This document shows, one piece after another, positions 1-10,422 of a DNA stretch of 64,000 nucleotides. The DNA is from Notospermus geniculatus (taxonomy: Eukaryota; Nemertea; Pilidiophora; Heteronemertea; Lineidae). The stretch spans positions 95,273 through 159,272 of the forward strand of contig NMRB01000051.1 in NCBI GenBank assembly GCA_002633025.1, in the 5' to 3' direction. Position numbers and translations under genes: made by a program. Every line of letters begins with the position of its first letter. Positions within the stretch are counted from its first letter, which is position 1. The notes beneath the pieces were generated by a model. The model searched no databases and was not told the DNA's origin. It worked only from the letters and a program-made list of their open reading frames with translations.

Positions 1-1982
1 TGTGGAAGAAAAAAGAAAGAAAAATTTTCTACCTACCCAGTGATATCAAGATGGTCCCTACATTGATATGTAGGGACCCTGATGATGTTATATTTTGGCA
101 AGAACGGGTAGGCAGTTTAAGCAGGGGCTTATCTTTGGATCAAAACCCTAAAATAAAAAAAAATGTTGTTTTTATTAAAAAAGGCTTTGAAGAAGACACC
201 ACTTTGGGTGTAAACCATGGATAGAAAACCCAAATATTCTTCCCATAATCAGCACACCATAACACTGACATAACACTTCACAGAATGTGTGACAGACCTA
301 GGAAAAGGGACAGGTCCTTTCAATTGTTAGTCAATTTTCATGAGTCATGAGTGGCCTGTGACCAGAGGTGTTGGCAGTTAGGGCTATTGTCACCTTTTCA
401 TTCATTGATTCACTAGCCTGGTCTCGCCTAGTCTGAAAGGAAATGACTGGCGAAGATTATGCCATCCCCCCATGGATGGTCAATAAAGCCCTATTCCTTT
501 TCTATTGAACTCGTCGTCATGAGGTCAAGTCAGAAATGGATAAGCCTCGGTCACTGAAGTGTTTTTCTATCCATTTTTGTTATGGACATTCCAACCATTA
601 CTCATATCCCCTCTTACAGGTGCAGAACTGGACTTTTTCATTTTTCGCCTTCCAGCCCCTTTCCCGTCGAGTAAGAAAAGCCGTTTGGGTAAGAAAACCA
701 GTTGTAACAAGGTCACTTCCTCATAATCTTTTCTTGTTCGTTTCAGAGGCATTGCCAGTATTGGAAGAAAAATTGGCAATTGAAAGGTAGTTTGAAAATT
801 ACTAAATCTCCAATATCTGTTATCACTTAAGCAGTTCCGCGGTGACACACACTAACTACATAGTTACATGTACAATCCTTTCTGGTAAAAATAGTACTTT
901 GGGAAGCGCCACATTCGGTTCCTTCACCTATACGACGTTTGCAATTTTTAGTTCGCCTGGTGCGTGACAGCCCCAAAAACCTTCGACCTTTTAGAAACTG
1001 TGCATTTTACACGTTCACAGGGTGGAAGCGTCAAGCCTGAAAAGCGAGCTTGTGGATTCATTTTTATCTCAGCTGACCAAAGGCCAGCGGAGCTGTTCAT
1101 ATGTATACTGAGTGGCGTCCATCTTTGTGTAGTCTGTAAACTGGAACGTTTTGCAACCGCAAGGCCGAGGGTCATGAAAGTTGTGGAGTGTTAGGCACTA
1201 GGGAGGGCTCGAAACAGAACGAAAACCGATTTGACCTACATTCTGCTGTCCAGCGGCATTTTGCGTCAAATGAAATATCGCAATATCTCCGCGCCTATGA
1301 TAAATATGCAGACAAAGATGGATGGGATAGATCGGTCGGTATTTTCTTCAGTCCGTTCACTGGGAAGTTAATGTCAGAACTATCCACCAGGGGGCGCTAC
1401 TCAACAAAATATTAAACGAGTATGTACCTTTCCCCGCACTTTTAAGTCCCAAATTATGCACGAGTGACTCTGTAATTAGTGTCCTGTCCACCGTATATAT
1501 AGCCAGTGGTAACACCCGTACTGGACTGATACTATGTCGAACCATAGCTGACAAAAATGGCCACCATGCTTTTCATCACTTGAGAAGTTCAGCGTGCTGT
1601 TATAGTGTGACCCGTCTTTCATCAGGTAATGTAACATACTTCAACTCATTCTTCATTACAAGAAGTTTTCCTCCATGAGCGATGACGTCATCAGCCTAAT
1701 GGTTAAGCAGTGCACTTTCGCGGTATTTTTACTGATCAAAGTTATTTTATTCGAAACAGAGTGGCGATCGTAAACCAGCTCGTTCGTGAAATGAAAGTTT
1801 CGGATGTTCTCTACGTCCACACTGCTTCTGGGATTTTTTCTGATTTTATCCTCCGCCGTCATTATCCTTGATTTGAAACCCAGTTCAATGGCAGATTAAT
1901 GGTAAAATCGGGGATTCCCTCGAAAAACAGCAGAGTGTCTCGGGATTCCCTAATGATAAACAATTTATGAGAACCGGGTGGA
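1..1982. other. Unrecognised non-coding stretch
   Basis: No gene, RNA gene or known repeat recognised. Open frames are below about 95 codons on either strand, overlap one another in several frames and show no domain. The only clear structure is the hairpin at 53-78. One TGACGTCA word lies near 1684. Confidence 0.6.
53..78. repeat. Perfect 11-bp hairpin
   Basis: The arm GGTCCCTACAT (53-63) is exactly complementary to ATGTAGGGACC (68-78) across a 4-base loop. It may be the tip of a decayed inverted-repeat element, but no longer flanking complementarity is visible. Confidence 0.6.
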
Positions 1983-2147
1983 ATTAAAGGGCCTCTAGAG
2001 GCAGCTCGCCATTAGGCTACTATCAGTACCGGTTCTTCGGCCAGGCGGCGCCACTTTAACGTAATAATCACTGGTACGAGGTATTCAACCTGGGTTTTCC
2101 CCGGGGTTTTCCCCTGCCATGCTGGCTGCCTCTAGAGGCCCTTTAAT
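1983..2147. mobile_element. Small foldback element with perfect 23-bp ends
   Basis: The 23-bp arm 1983-2005 is an exact reverse complement of 2125-2147; each contains the inner palindrome GCCTCTAGAGGC. The interior of about 119 bp has no open frame of note. The layout (about 165 bp, terminal inverted repeats, no coding capacity) fits a MITE. I see no convincing target duplication and assign no superfamily. Confidence 0.6.
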
Positions 2148-2594
2148 CTGGTTCGACCGCATATCAACGCCTTCGATACTTCTTCAAACATCAGTGAAAT
2201 TTCATTTTGATTGGTTGTGCCATTCACCCGTCATTTTTGTCTTGAAAATCTCAACCGCAGTGCTGGTGTGGACTAGTCCATTATTCAGAGGGGTGACAGT
2301 TGTTCGTCAAAAAATCAAGGCTATCCACTGCCTTGAATTTAAGGACTTTCCTTCATCGAAAAAGTCGAAAACAGCATTAATGCTCGTCCGGAACCCCTGA
2401 TAAAATCGATAAGGCCCATTATTTTTGGGCGGTGGCATTCTTATCGTGACGCTCGACTGCGAAAGCCTCAGATACCGCGATGGCCACATTATAGGCGAGT
2501 CCATCGAGTCCACTGTGTTCTAATTTTAGAATCGAATGAATTCAGTGATCTAAGAATAGATCAGCTCCCGCATGGAACTTCTTGTATATGTGTG
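2148..2594. other. Unrecognised stretch
   Basis: Nothing recognised. The open frames here overlap each other on both strands and look like chance frames. Confidence 0.5.
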
Positions 2595-2692
2595 GCAACA
2601 GTCTCAATCACAATGCCTAATTGGTAACTTCGTCGAGCATGTATTCACACAAGATCATGATCAACCTCGCCACCATGAATTAGTGCCGTGGT
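2595..2692. repeat. Divergent copy of a dispersed repeat (also near 52.4 kb)
   Basis: This shares ordered blocks with 52377-52503: a 'taattggtaactt' block, 'gtcgagcatg', then the 20-base block 'atgatcaacctcgccaccat' followed by 'gaatt'. Orientation is the same. The copies differ by indels, so this is an old dispersed repeat of unknown class. Confidence 0.55.
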
Positions 2693-2826
2693 CTCACTAA
2701 CTCAGTAGGGCATCCAGGCTACCAAATAGCTTTACCATGTTTACCCTGTTACCTGGAGCGATGCTGATATTCATATCATTATCTTCAGTTCCAGTTCTCA
2801 CGTGACAAAAATGACATGACCACGGG

Positions 2827-2937
2827 TGATTATTAACCCTTTCACACCCAGTGGGTCTGATAAGATAATTGTCTGGATTCGCCAAGTGATATTAACCCCT
2901 TCCTACCCAATGGGTCTAAGATATCTGTCACTTAGGT
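2827..2937. repeat. Two-copy tandem repeat, period about 60 bp
   Basis: Two adjacent copies begin 'tgat(t)attaaccc' at about 2827 and 2887. They share 'taccc/caccc-a-tgggtct' and 'taagat' blocks with several substitutions. It is an old local duplication with no visible function. Confidence 0.55.
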
Positions 2938-3212
2938 ATGGGGTCATCACACTTTGTTCTTGTCTATGAACCTGCTCGCACAAATTTCCACACGAAAACC
3001 TATATTATGCCTATATTTGCTTGATAACCATTAAAAGGTGAACTGTTTGTACTTGTCTCTCTTTTACCCTGTTTCATCCTCTTGAGTGAGCAGGTCATAG
3101 TTAGCTGAGCGCAAGGCCCATGGGCTTATTTTCCTTTAAAGCGATTAGACCCATCACAGGTGGCGCTTGCAGCAGACAACCTACTGATTTTGGCTGCCAA
3201 GTCGATGTTAAG

Positions 3213-3511
3213 CAGGGCTAGATCCAGGATTGACAGAAGGTGGGGGTGCATAGCTGGACGGAGACGGCGAGTGAAGAAAGCACGAAACCCAAATGAGGGT
3301 CTACCGGCCCTCCCACCGAAAAAATGACAATTTGTTAAGTTCCTTAGATACATTTTTCTGGTATATGAGAGCAAAATACTCATAATTTTTAGCTGATTAA
3401 ATTGGCTATTTCCAGCAAACTATTCTTGCTAAAAATCATTGATCTGCCCAAAATTGGAGGGGACATATGTATGCCCCCCCCCATGGATCCGCCCCTCTTA
3501 ATCCGGCCCTG
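3213..3511. mobile_element. hAT-like MITE, CAGGGC ends
   Basis: The left end CAGGGCTAGATCCAGGATT resembles the reverse complement of the right end (CAGGGCCGGATTAAGAGGGG), including the following G-rich and GCAT blocks. CAGGG-type ends are common in hAT non-autonomous elements, which is the basis for the label. No 8-bp target duplication survives. A fragment with matching interior sequence ('caatgatttttagcaagaa') lies at 13196-13270 in the opposite orientation. Confidence 0.5.
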
Positions 3512-4010
3512 TTTAGTGTATTTTACTTCCAATACATGTCAGAGTTAGATGCTCATGCCAACCGACCGGTGTAATTAGCACATCAAAGTGCCTATGAGGA
3601 GGCTGCATGACATGTAGGGTCCCCTCAATATTTGAAGTCCAGTTGGGCGAAAATATATTTCTTCGAGATTTAATATTCACACAAGGATAGAACGTTATAT
3701 TGTTCATTACGACATGCATGATGTGGGCTAAAGTCCATTTTTCAAAATTTTCCCTTAGGCCGAAATTTGCAATATCTACACACACCTAACTTCACATTGT
3801 ACAGGTACCTACCTTCATATTCATCAAAGGTTAAAACATTCCAGCCGGTACAATGTATGATATGTATGCTGAAAGCTGCTAAACTTGGTATCAAGCGGTG
3901 GAGAAACGATACTTTGCAAATTGAAAATCGAAGAAAATATGTATATTACCATTATTGCTTTTAAGCCTTTATAAATTTCAGTCAATGCCTGTACACTCGA
4001 TTTCAATGTA
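3512..4010. other. Unrecognised stretch
   Basis: No gene, RNA or repeat structure recognised. Open frames of 60-90 codons occur on both strands over the same bases, as expected by chance. Confidence 0.5.
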
Positions 4011-4188
4011 CAGTGGAACCTCCCTTAACGGACACTTCTGCCGGTAGTACACCTCTCTATTATGGACACCAAAGTTCAGTCCCAAATTGACCATTTCTAT
4101 TCATTTTGACCTCTATAATCAGGACACCTCTCAATTAAGGACAGCATTTGTCAGTCCCGAAGGTGTCCTTAATAGAGAGGTTCCACTG
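4011..4188. mobile_element. pogo/Tigger-like MITE with TA target duplication
   Basis: The ends are CAGTGGAACCTCCCTTAACG and its near-exact inverted partner (reverse complement CAGTGGAACCTCTCTATTAA), flanked by TA on both sides (4009-4010 and 4189-4190). CAGT-start ends with a TA duplication are characteristic of pogo/Tigger elements. At 178 bp with no transposase frame it is non-autonomous. The interior repeats 'aggacacctctcaatta'-type blocks related to the ends. Confidence 0.75.
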
Positions 4189-4504
4189 TACGGTATATTT
4201 CATTCATCGTTTTAGGCGGGACCAGAACGATGTAGTAAGCAAGCTAGAGGAACTGATTAACGTAGCTTCACAAATTCTCACAAGCGTGCACTATATTGAA
4301 GGGAGGACACTCTATGGATGAGGACAGTGGACCAAAAGGAATCTTGTACAGACGACCGTCAAATCCACACCACATGTCCGAATAATCTGTACTGATATCA
4401 AACATCATTAATTAAATAAATCACATTCAAGTGAATCTACTCTTGCATTGAAGTTTCATTGGATAGGTTTACCTTGAATTACTCTGGATATGGCATGTTA
4501 TTGG
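4189..4504. other. Unrecognised stretch
   Basis: Nothing recognised between the pogo-like MITE and the AT-rich array. Confidence 0.5.
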
Positions 4505-4511
4505 TAGCAAA

Positions 4512-5330
4512 ATTTGATTTTTTCTTAATTCATTCGATTTTATCATCATTCATTCGATTTTTTACATAATTCGTTCGATTTTTTACTTAATTCGTTCGAT
4601 TTTTTACAATATTCGTTCGATTTTGACAGTAATTCAATCGATTTTGTCAAACATTTATTTGATTTTTTATAAAGAATTCATTTGATTTTATGTAATTCAT
4701 TTGATTCAGAATCAAATATATTTTGATATAAATCAAAATTCATTCGATCCAGGATCAAATATATTTCGATTCATATCGAAATTCATTCGATCCAGGATCA
4801 AATATATTTCGATTCATATCGAAATTCATTCGATCCAGGATCGAAATTCATTCAATCCAGGATCAAATATATTTCGATTCATATCGAAATTCATTCGATT
4901 CAGAATCAAATATATTTCGATTCATATCGAAATTCATTCGATCCAGGATCGAAATTCATTCGATTCAGAATCAAATATATTTCGATACAAATCAAAATTC
5001 ATTCGATCCAGGATCAAATATATTTCGATTTAAATCAAAATTCATTCGATCCAGGATCAAATATATTTTGATATTAATCAAAATTCATTCGATCCAGGAT
5101 CAAATATATTTCGATTCACATTGAAATTCATTTGATTTTAAGCAAAAATTCATTCAATTTAAATCAAAAATCCATTCGATTTGATCGAATTTACCATTTG
5201 ATTTTGTGGACATTTGTCATTAGAATTAATCAAAACTCATTCCATTTTAAATCGAAAATCCATTTGACTTTATCGAATATACAATTCGATTTTGGTTTAT
5301 TATTGTTCGATTCTGATTGGTTGAAATTCT
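4512..5330. repeat. Left array: 43-bp and 22-bp TTCGAT/ATCGAA units
   Basis: Three zones are visible. 4512-4700 has degenerate units 'attcgttcgatttttta' spaced about 20-30 bp. 4700-5120 has regular 43-bp units containing CATTCGATCCAGGATCAAAT and ATTTCGATTCATATCGAAAT. 5120-5330 is a decayed tail. Each unit holds two near-palindromes (around TCCAGGA and around TTCATATC), so the array is a string of small hairpins. The same units appear inverted at 6268-6725. Confidence 0.85.
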
Positions 5331-5460
5331 CACGTGATAAGTGACGTCTTCCAAGATGGCTGGCCCCGATGCATGTGTCGTTTGCGATTTACGAAATCTT
5401 CCAGACATCGTCGGAGGGATGTGCAGTGAATATATATAACTATTAGTTAGGCAAACATTC

Positions 5461-5644
5461 TGTAGAGGGCAGCACCTGTAAAAGCAGCTACGGACAGCGG
5501 GTATAGGGTCAGGGTGGGTAGGGGGTAGGGTTAGATTATCCCCCCCCCCCCCCTGTAGAGGGCAGCACCTGTAAAAGCAGCCACGGACAGCGGGTATAGG
5601 GTCAGGGTGGGTAGGGGGTAGGGTTAGATTATCCCCCCCCCCCC
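5461..5644 (+). repeat. 93-bp tandem duplication with G-quadruplex-like G runs and poly-C
   Basis: Two copies (from 5461 and 5554) differ at about one base in the shared body. Each has GGG runs in close order (GGGTATAGGGTCAGGGTGGG, then GGGGG and GGG) and ends in a run of 12-14 C. The G spacing fits the four-tract rule for intramolecular G-quadruplexes on the plus strand; the C run could base-pair with the G runs or form an i-motif. Confidence 0.85.
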
Positions 5645-5795
5645 GGGGGGTTAGGTTAGGTCAGGGTTCAGTTAGGTTAGGTTTCAGTTAGGCTAGGGTT
5701 CAGTTAGGTTAGGGTTCAGTTAGGTTAGGGTTCAGTTAGGGTTAGGGTTCAGTTTTAGGGCTAGGGCTAGGGGTAGGGGGTAGGGGTAGGGGTAG
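5645..5795 (+). repeat. Degenerate TTAGG/TTAGGG-like tract
   Basis: About 150 bp of GTTAGG and GGGTTCAGTTA units: first a block alternating GGTTAG with 'ggttcagttag' (period about 17), then GGGCTAGGGCTAGGGGTAGG. The animal telomere repeat is TTAGGG, so this may be a telomere-derived interstitial tract or an unrelated G-rich minisatellite. Units are too irregular for an active telomere end. Confidence 0.7.
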
Positions 5796-5870
5796 CAGTA
5801 TATTAGGCCTATACATTTACTGCTTGTACGGATAATACACCAAAAATTTCCTGGGGTCGACCAGCTGGCC

Positions 5871-5947
5871 CGCTGGCTCAGGTGGTAGAGCGTGCGGCCC
5901 CCGGGTGCGGCCGAGACGCAGGCGATCCGTGTTCGATACCCGCCGGA
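5871..5947 (+). mobile_element. tRNA-like A/B-box module (SINE head or tRNA pseudogene)
   Basis: TGGCTCAGGTGGTAGAGC (from about 5875) matches the Pol III A-box/D-arm pattern, and GTTCGATACC (5931-5940) is a B-box. Their spacing of about 56 bp suits a tRNA. The T-stem is broken (CCGTG against CCCGC) and no clean acceptor stem forms, so it is not a working tRNA. It lies inside the foldback core, oriented outward to the right. Confidence 0.6.
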
Positions 5948-6267
5948 GGCTATCGGCTTTTTCACGCGTCTATTCTCTTTGTATTCTTTTTGCTGAAATT
6001 TTCTAAGTCCATTTGCCCGTGCACATCCCTCCGACGATGTCTGGAAGATTTCGTAAATCGCCCAATCAGACGACATGGACGAAATGATAAATCATCAGTG
6101 TGACCATGCGATGCGGGAGTGATGACGTCAGTTCCGTTAGATCAATAGATGGCGCATTCGGAACACCTCGGGTCTTTCCGTCATACTTCGGGAAAGCCCT
6201 GGCACAGTTCAAGCTCTAAGTTGAGAATGTAGATGGCGTTGGGCCAGTGCTGAAACCATCGAACGAA

Positions 6268-6725
6268 TGTTATATCAGAATCGAATGAATTTCGATATGA
6301 ACCGAAATATATTTGATCCTGGATCGAATGAATTTTGATATGAATAGAAATATATTTGATCCTGGATCGAATGAATTTCGATCCTGGATCGAATGAATTT
6401 CGATCCTGGATCGAATGAATTTCGATCCTGGATCGAATGAATTTCGATATGAATCGAAATATATTTGATTCTGAATCGAATGAATTTCGATATGAATCGA
6501 AATATATTTGATTCTGAATCGAATCAATTTCGATCCTGGATCGAATGAATTTCGATCCTGGATCGAATGAATTTCGATCCTGGATCGAATGAATTTCGAT
6601 CCTGGATCGAATGAATTTCGATACTGGATCGAATGAATTTCGATATGAATCGAAATATATTTGATTCTGGATCGAATGAATTTCGATTAATATCAAAATA
6701 TATTTGATTCTGAATCAAACTGAAT
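6268..6725. repeat. Right array: inverted copies of the TTCGAT units
   Basis: About 460 bp of units reading 'gatcctggatcgaatgaatt', the reverse complement of the left array. Two runs of strict 22-bp spacing (about 6355-6440 and 6525-6645) alternate with 43-bp units that contain ATATTTGATTCTGAATCGAA. The runs of identical 22-bp units suggest recent local amplification. The array is about half the length of the left one. Confidence 0.85.
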
Positions 6726-6735
6726 TTAATCATAT

Positions 6736-7861
6736 TGGATTTAACTTCAGTGTCTGTAAAGATAGTCTATCAAGGTCTGCTAAGGATATATTAAGATTGA
6801 ATTTTGCTACCTTTAACATGCCTTATCTGGATACACAGGGATCACAGGTGACCCGATCTTTGGTGTATTTTGGGGTAAATGTACGTTTTTAGGGCAATAG
6901 GACAACTACAATATAAATATAATTATTCTTATCATAGTAGGCGTGGCCTATTGCCCCAAAACGTTCGTTTTGCCCACAATTTGTGACAAAACTCGGGCCG
7001 GCCGTCTGTGCAGAGATGTAAGACGCTTCAACCATTAAATGTGGAAACGACCGATCGGCTAAGGTACACTCTTGCTAATAAGCATGGAATAGTGGGCCAT
7101 ATGAATAAAAAAAGTACCTACTTTTACTAGCAATTTTGAAGTATATACTGCTGTCTGTATGAATAAAACTGAAGTAAATACTTGAAGTAAATAGCACCAA
7201 CTATTAGTAAAAGTATTTATTATTTACTAGTTCAGTAGTTACTACAAAGTTAGTAAATACTCTAGTCGGTATGAATAAAGTGGAGTATTTACTCAGGTTT
7301 TTCAAGTACCGGTACATACTCCAAATTTTCAAGGTAGCTCCAGACCTACCTTGAAAGCCGAAGTGAGCAGACACACCTTGGTACAATGGCAGCTTTTCCG
7401 CGCCAAAAGAAGGTATATGCTGATAGGCAAACGTGCCAGGAAAACAGGTACCCCGCCCTGTTCCTCTTTGATGGGGAAAATGTGGTTTGGATGGTTCAAC
7501 ATTTTATACACTCACTAGCCAAGTATTGCAACATCGGTTTTTTCTTAATTTCTCCGTAGTCAGTCATCAGTCTTTGATTTTCAAAGGTGGATGTGACAGT
7601 TTGAGGTGTAGTAGGCCTGTTGCCCCGAAAAGTTTTAAGGAAAAGTGAAAATATCACGAAAATATGAGAATATCAAAATATCACCCATTTGGTATCTCGA
7701 ACATTTTGACGTGCAAGACGACCAAATTTTTCCAAAATGAAGACAACGGAAATTCATTCACAACTGGGAAAAAATTAAGCTGAAAATGCTCATCATTTTC
7801 GTGTTATTTGACATAAAATAAGCAGAATGTTGTAAAAAATCGAGGTTTTTTGAGAAAAGTT
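6736..7861. other. Unrecognised stretch with an AT-rich AGTAAATACT segment
   Basis: No gene recognised. Between about 7085 and 7325 the words AGTAAATAC/GTATTTACT and 'tatgaataaa' recur several times in both orientations, beginning with 'gggccatatgaataaa' (7094). This suggests a decayed member of the GGGCC-ended MITE group seen at 17.0 and 23.9 kb. Confidence 0.45.
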
Positions 7862-8815
7862 AAAGGGGCTGTTCACTTTCGGAACCATTTTCCCAACTAA
7901 TTTTTCATTATGTTGCAGTTGTTAGATTTTCATGATAACTTCAGGTATAATATTTTATAATGTGAACTACATAATCATGAAAGAAAAATGTGACGTCAGC
8001 TTCATTAATTAGGAAAACAAAGAGCTTTCGCAAAATGTCCGAAATCAGCATGAAAGCAGTGAAATTATTCCCTAATATTTGTTGTACTGGGAGAGTAATG
8101 GTATTATTTATCATTCATCATAAAATCATTACTGAACATATTGGTTTTGCTGAAATATTTGCAAAAAATCTGTGATTTTCTTCATTTCTGCACCCCGTTT
8201 ATGTGGGGGGAGAAAAGAACAGCACATCTAGGCCTGTCAGATTTGAATGGAATGCTGTGGTAAAGATTATGATCAATATCAGTTACAACATGTATAATCA
8301 ACCATGACATGTGGGTAGGCCGAAGTGATCAGTGGGACGTCAAATTCAAGTTTCCCTTTTATGACCTTATGCAACACCAACAAACCACTTTACTGATATT
8401 GACCATAATCTTTACCACAGCATTCCATTCAAATCAGACAGGCCTAGATGTGCTGTTCTGTTCTTCCCCCACTTAAATAGGGGCCCAGAAATGAAGAAAA
8501 TCACACATTTTATGCAAATATTTCAGCAAAACCAATATGTTTAGTAATGATTTTTCGATGAATGATAAATAATACCATTACTCTCCCATTACAACAAACA
8601 TTAGGGAATAATTTCACTGTTTTCATGCTGATTTCGGACATTTTGCAAATGCTCTTTGTTTTCCTAATTAATGAAGCTGATGTCACATTTTTCTTTCATG
8701 ATTATGTAGTTCACATTATAAAATATTATACCTGAAGTTATCATGAAAATCAGACAACTGCAACATAATGAAAAGTTAGTTGGGAAAATGGTTCCGAAAG
8801 TGAACAGCCCCTTTT
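7862..8815. mobile_element. Large foldback element with arms of about 425 bp
   Basis: The left arm (about 7862-8285) is near-complementary over its whole length to the right arm (about 8392-8815), leaving a spacer of about 106 bp. The ends read AAAGGGGCTGTTCACTTTCG and its exact partner. Differences are scattered substitutions and small indels. Frames on both strands are shadows of the palindrome. No transposase is encoded. RNA from it would fold into a very long hairpin. Confidence 0.8.
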
Positions 8816-9124
8816 CTTAACTGTGGCTTTTCATTGTATGAAACTGGCATGGTGGGACACATGGGATGTCAGCTTTACGTCAGCAGCGTAATCTCATGCA
8901 AAATCTCACTTTTTCAGTTTTTGATAATTTTCGATAATATCAAATGTTCGCAGTTGATATTTTTCTTTTTTTTTCTTGTGAATCCTTGCTCATCATCAGG
9001 CTTCATTATCGTGAAAAGGAAAGAATGATCCAGTATCACATGAAGATTTGCCATTTTCATGTTTTGATATTTTCATCAGCAGTGAGATTTTTCAGTCCAT
9101 ATGGCCAACAGCATATGTACAGTA

Positions 9125-9292
9125 AAGTGCTTTTCACAATGTCCAGTCATTTTTGCACTCATTTTACCCTGCAATGGAACCTAACCACAAACAACAAATG
9201 GGCCAATTACGTGTGCATGATTGCATGATTAGGTAGGTTCCATTGCAAGGTAAAATGAGTGCAAAAATAACTGGACATTCTGAAAAGCACTT
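9125..9292. mobile_element. 168-bp MITE with TA target duplication
   Basis: The arms (9125-9185 and 9230-9292) pair over about 60 bp with few mismatches; ends are AAGTGCTTTTC. TA flanks both sides (9123-9124, 9293-9294). The spacer is about 45 bp. It abuts the next element at the shared TA. Confidence 0.75.
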
Positions 9293-9294
9293 TA

Positions 9295-9445
9295 AAGGCG
9301 GTGACAGACTGGCGCGTAAGCAGCGCGTCCGAAAGCGTTCAACCAATCAGGCAGGCGGTAGCACGGGCCGAAATACCTACCGAAAAATCTGATTGGCGAA
9401 ACGCCTGCAGGACGCGCCGCGTACGCATCAGTCTGTCACCGGCTT
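9295..9445. mobile_element. 151-bp MITE, AAGGCGGTGACAG ends
   Basis: The left end AAGGCGGTGACAGACTG matches the inverted right end (one mismatch). TA lies on both sides (9293-9294, 9446-9447), shared on the left with the previous element. Inside, 'ccaatcaggcaggcggta' and 'tacctaccgaaaaatctgattgg' form a second inverted pair. A truncated copy is at 40259-40350. Confidence 0.75.
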
Positions 9446-10396
9446 TAGTCCGAATTTTATTGGTCTTTCCCAGGGTAGGCCAATGCCTTATTATAGTATG
9501 CAAAAGGGGTACATTGGGGGCATTCGAAGTGCTTACTACAGCATGAACTTAATACGGAGCAATCATAGGATTGACTTTCCATTGAATTGGACAATGTTTG
9601 TTTCAGGTCGTTTGAAAATGACACCCAACAGAAATTTTTGGAAAGCAGTCACACTTGAATGACCACCTCACTCCGTAAGCCAAGACACACACGAACACAA
9701 TTAAAGCTGACCTGTCCAATAACCGAAAATCACTTTCTTTTTAACATTCATTTTCAGATTGAACTCTGATGACATTTAAAAGACGTTCAGGCTTCAAAAG
9801 TTACACAGCATTTTCCTGTGGGACATCTTCATGGTCAACAAAATAATCTCGTTTTCTTTTGCCTTCTCCACCTCTATCATTACCAACAATCCCGTAGTCC
9901 CATTTTCTTTTAGTGTGAGACAAGCTACCTAAAACCCGCTGCGGTAGGCCCCGGAGAGGTGTCATTCCAGGCTAGGCTCGTGATTTGAAAGACAGATGCA
10001 AGGGGTATTTTAGGACAGGTTTTAGGACTGGCGTGTACGAGGCTCATCCGCCAATCAGATTATTTGGTATGTGTTTCGCTTTCCCGGCGCATTGCTTGCG
10101 CACATCTGCGGCTAAACTCAAATCGGTCTGAGCGTTTTTAAAATCAACTGACCCAAATGAATGACGAGTTGACAGCGTTGGGTCAGTCGACTTAAAAAAA
10201 AACTTCTACCGCATTGAGTTTTGCCGTGAATGTGCACTTGGCCTTAGCCACTACCTGTTCCTGTTAAATCATTGAAACAATCAATTTCATAAAGGAAAGA
10301 AACCGACCTTGTGTTGAAAAGAATCCAACAAGATGGAGAATATAGCTCCAAGGAGGTGACCAATCTGGTTTCAAACTGAATAGACTAATGCCCACC
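9446..10396. other. Unrecognised stretch with one dispersed repeat block
   Basis: No gene recognised. At about 10145-10245 the sequence 'gggtcagtcgacttaa' followed by 'ccgcattg' and 'ttttgccgtg' matches 46018-46070 in the same orientation, with nearby 'ctgaccca/gacccaaca' blocks in both copies. It is an unclassified dispersed repeat. Confidence 0.45.
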
Positions 10397-10422
10397 GTAT
10401 CATATATGATACATGGACCTAA

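Larger units (their letters stand above)
5385..6060. repeat. Perfect 41-bp inverted repeat bounding the core
   Basis: Bases 5385-5425 are an exact reverse complement of 6020-6060 (41 of 41). Both begin or end with CGATTTACGAAATCTTCCAG. The arms enclose about 594 bp. Perfect arms beside much-diverged satellite units suggest that the core is younger than the arrays or has been corrected by gene conversion. Confidence 0.85.
4505..6735. mobile_element. Composite foldback structure: inverted satellite arms around a G-rich core
   Basis: A left array of TTCGAT-type units (4512-5330) faces a right array of the same units in the opposite orientation (6268-6725). Inside them a perfect 41-bp inverted repeat (5385-5425 and 6020-6060) encloses a core with a duplicated G-run/poly-C block, a TTAGGG-like tract and a tRNA-like module. 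Long arms of tandem subrepeats in inverted orientation are known from Foldback/Galileo-type elements, but I see no shared sequence with them and no transposase. It could also be a core inserted at the symmetry point of an existing satellite palindrome. The short frames through the arrays (peptides rich in RNSFDP, KFIRSRI) are translations of the repeat unit, not genes. Confidence 0.6.

Noticed and set aside
5871-5947. Functional tRNA gene
   Set aside because: A- and B-boxes are present but the T-stem and acceptor stem do not pair.
4707-6725. CRISPR array
   Set aside because: Regular spacing, but no unique spacers; units are contiguous and the setting is eukaryotic.
4701-6733. Open frames rich in RNSFDPGSKFIRSRI
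   Set aside because: They translate the satellite units and occur in several frames of both arrays.
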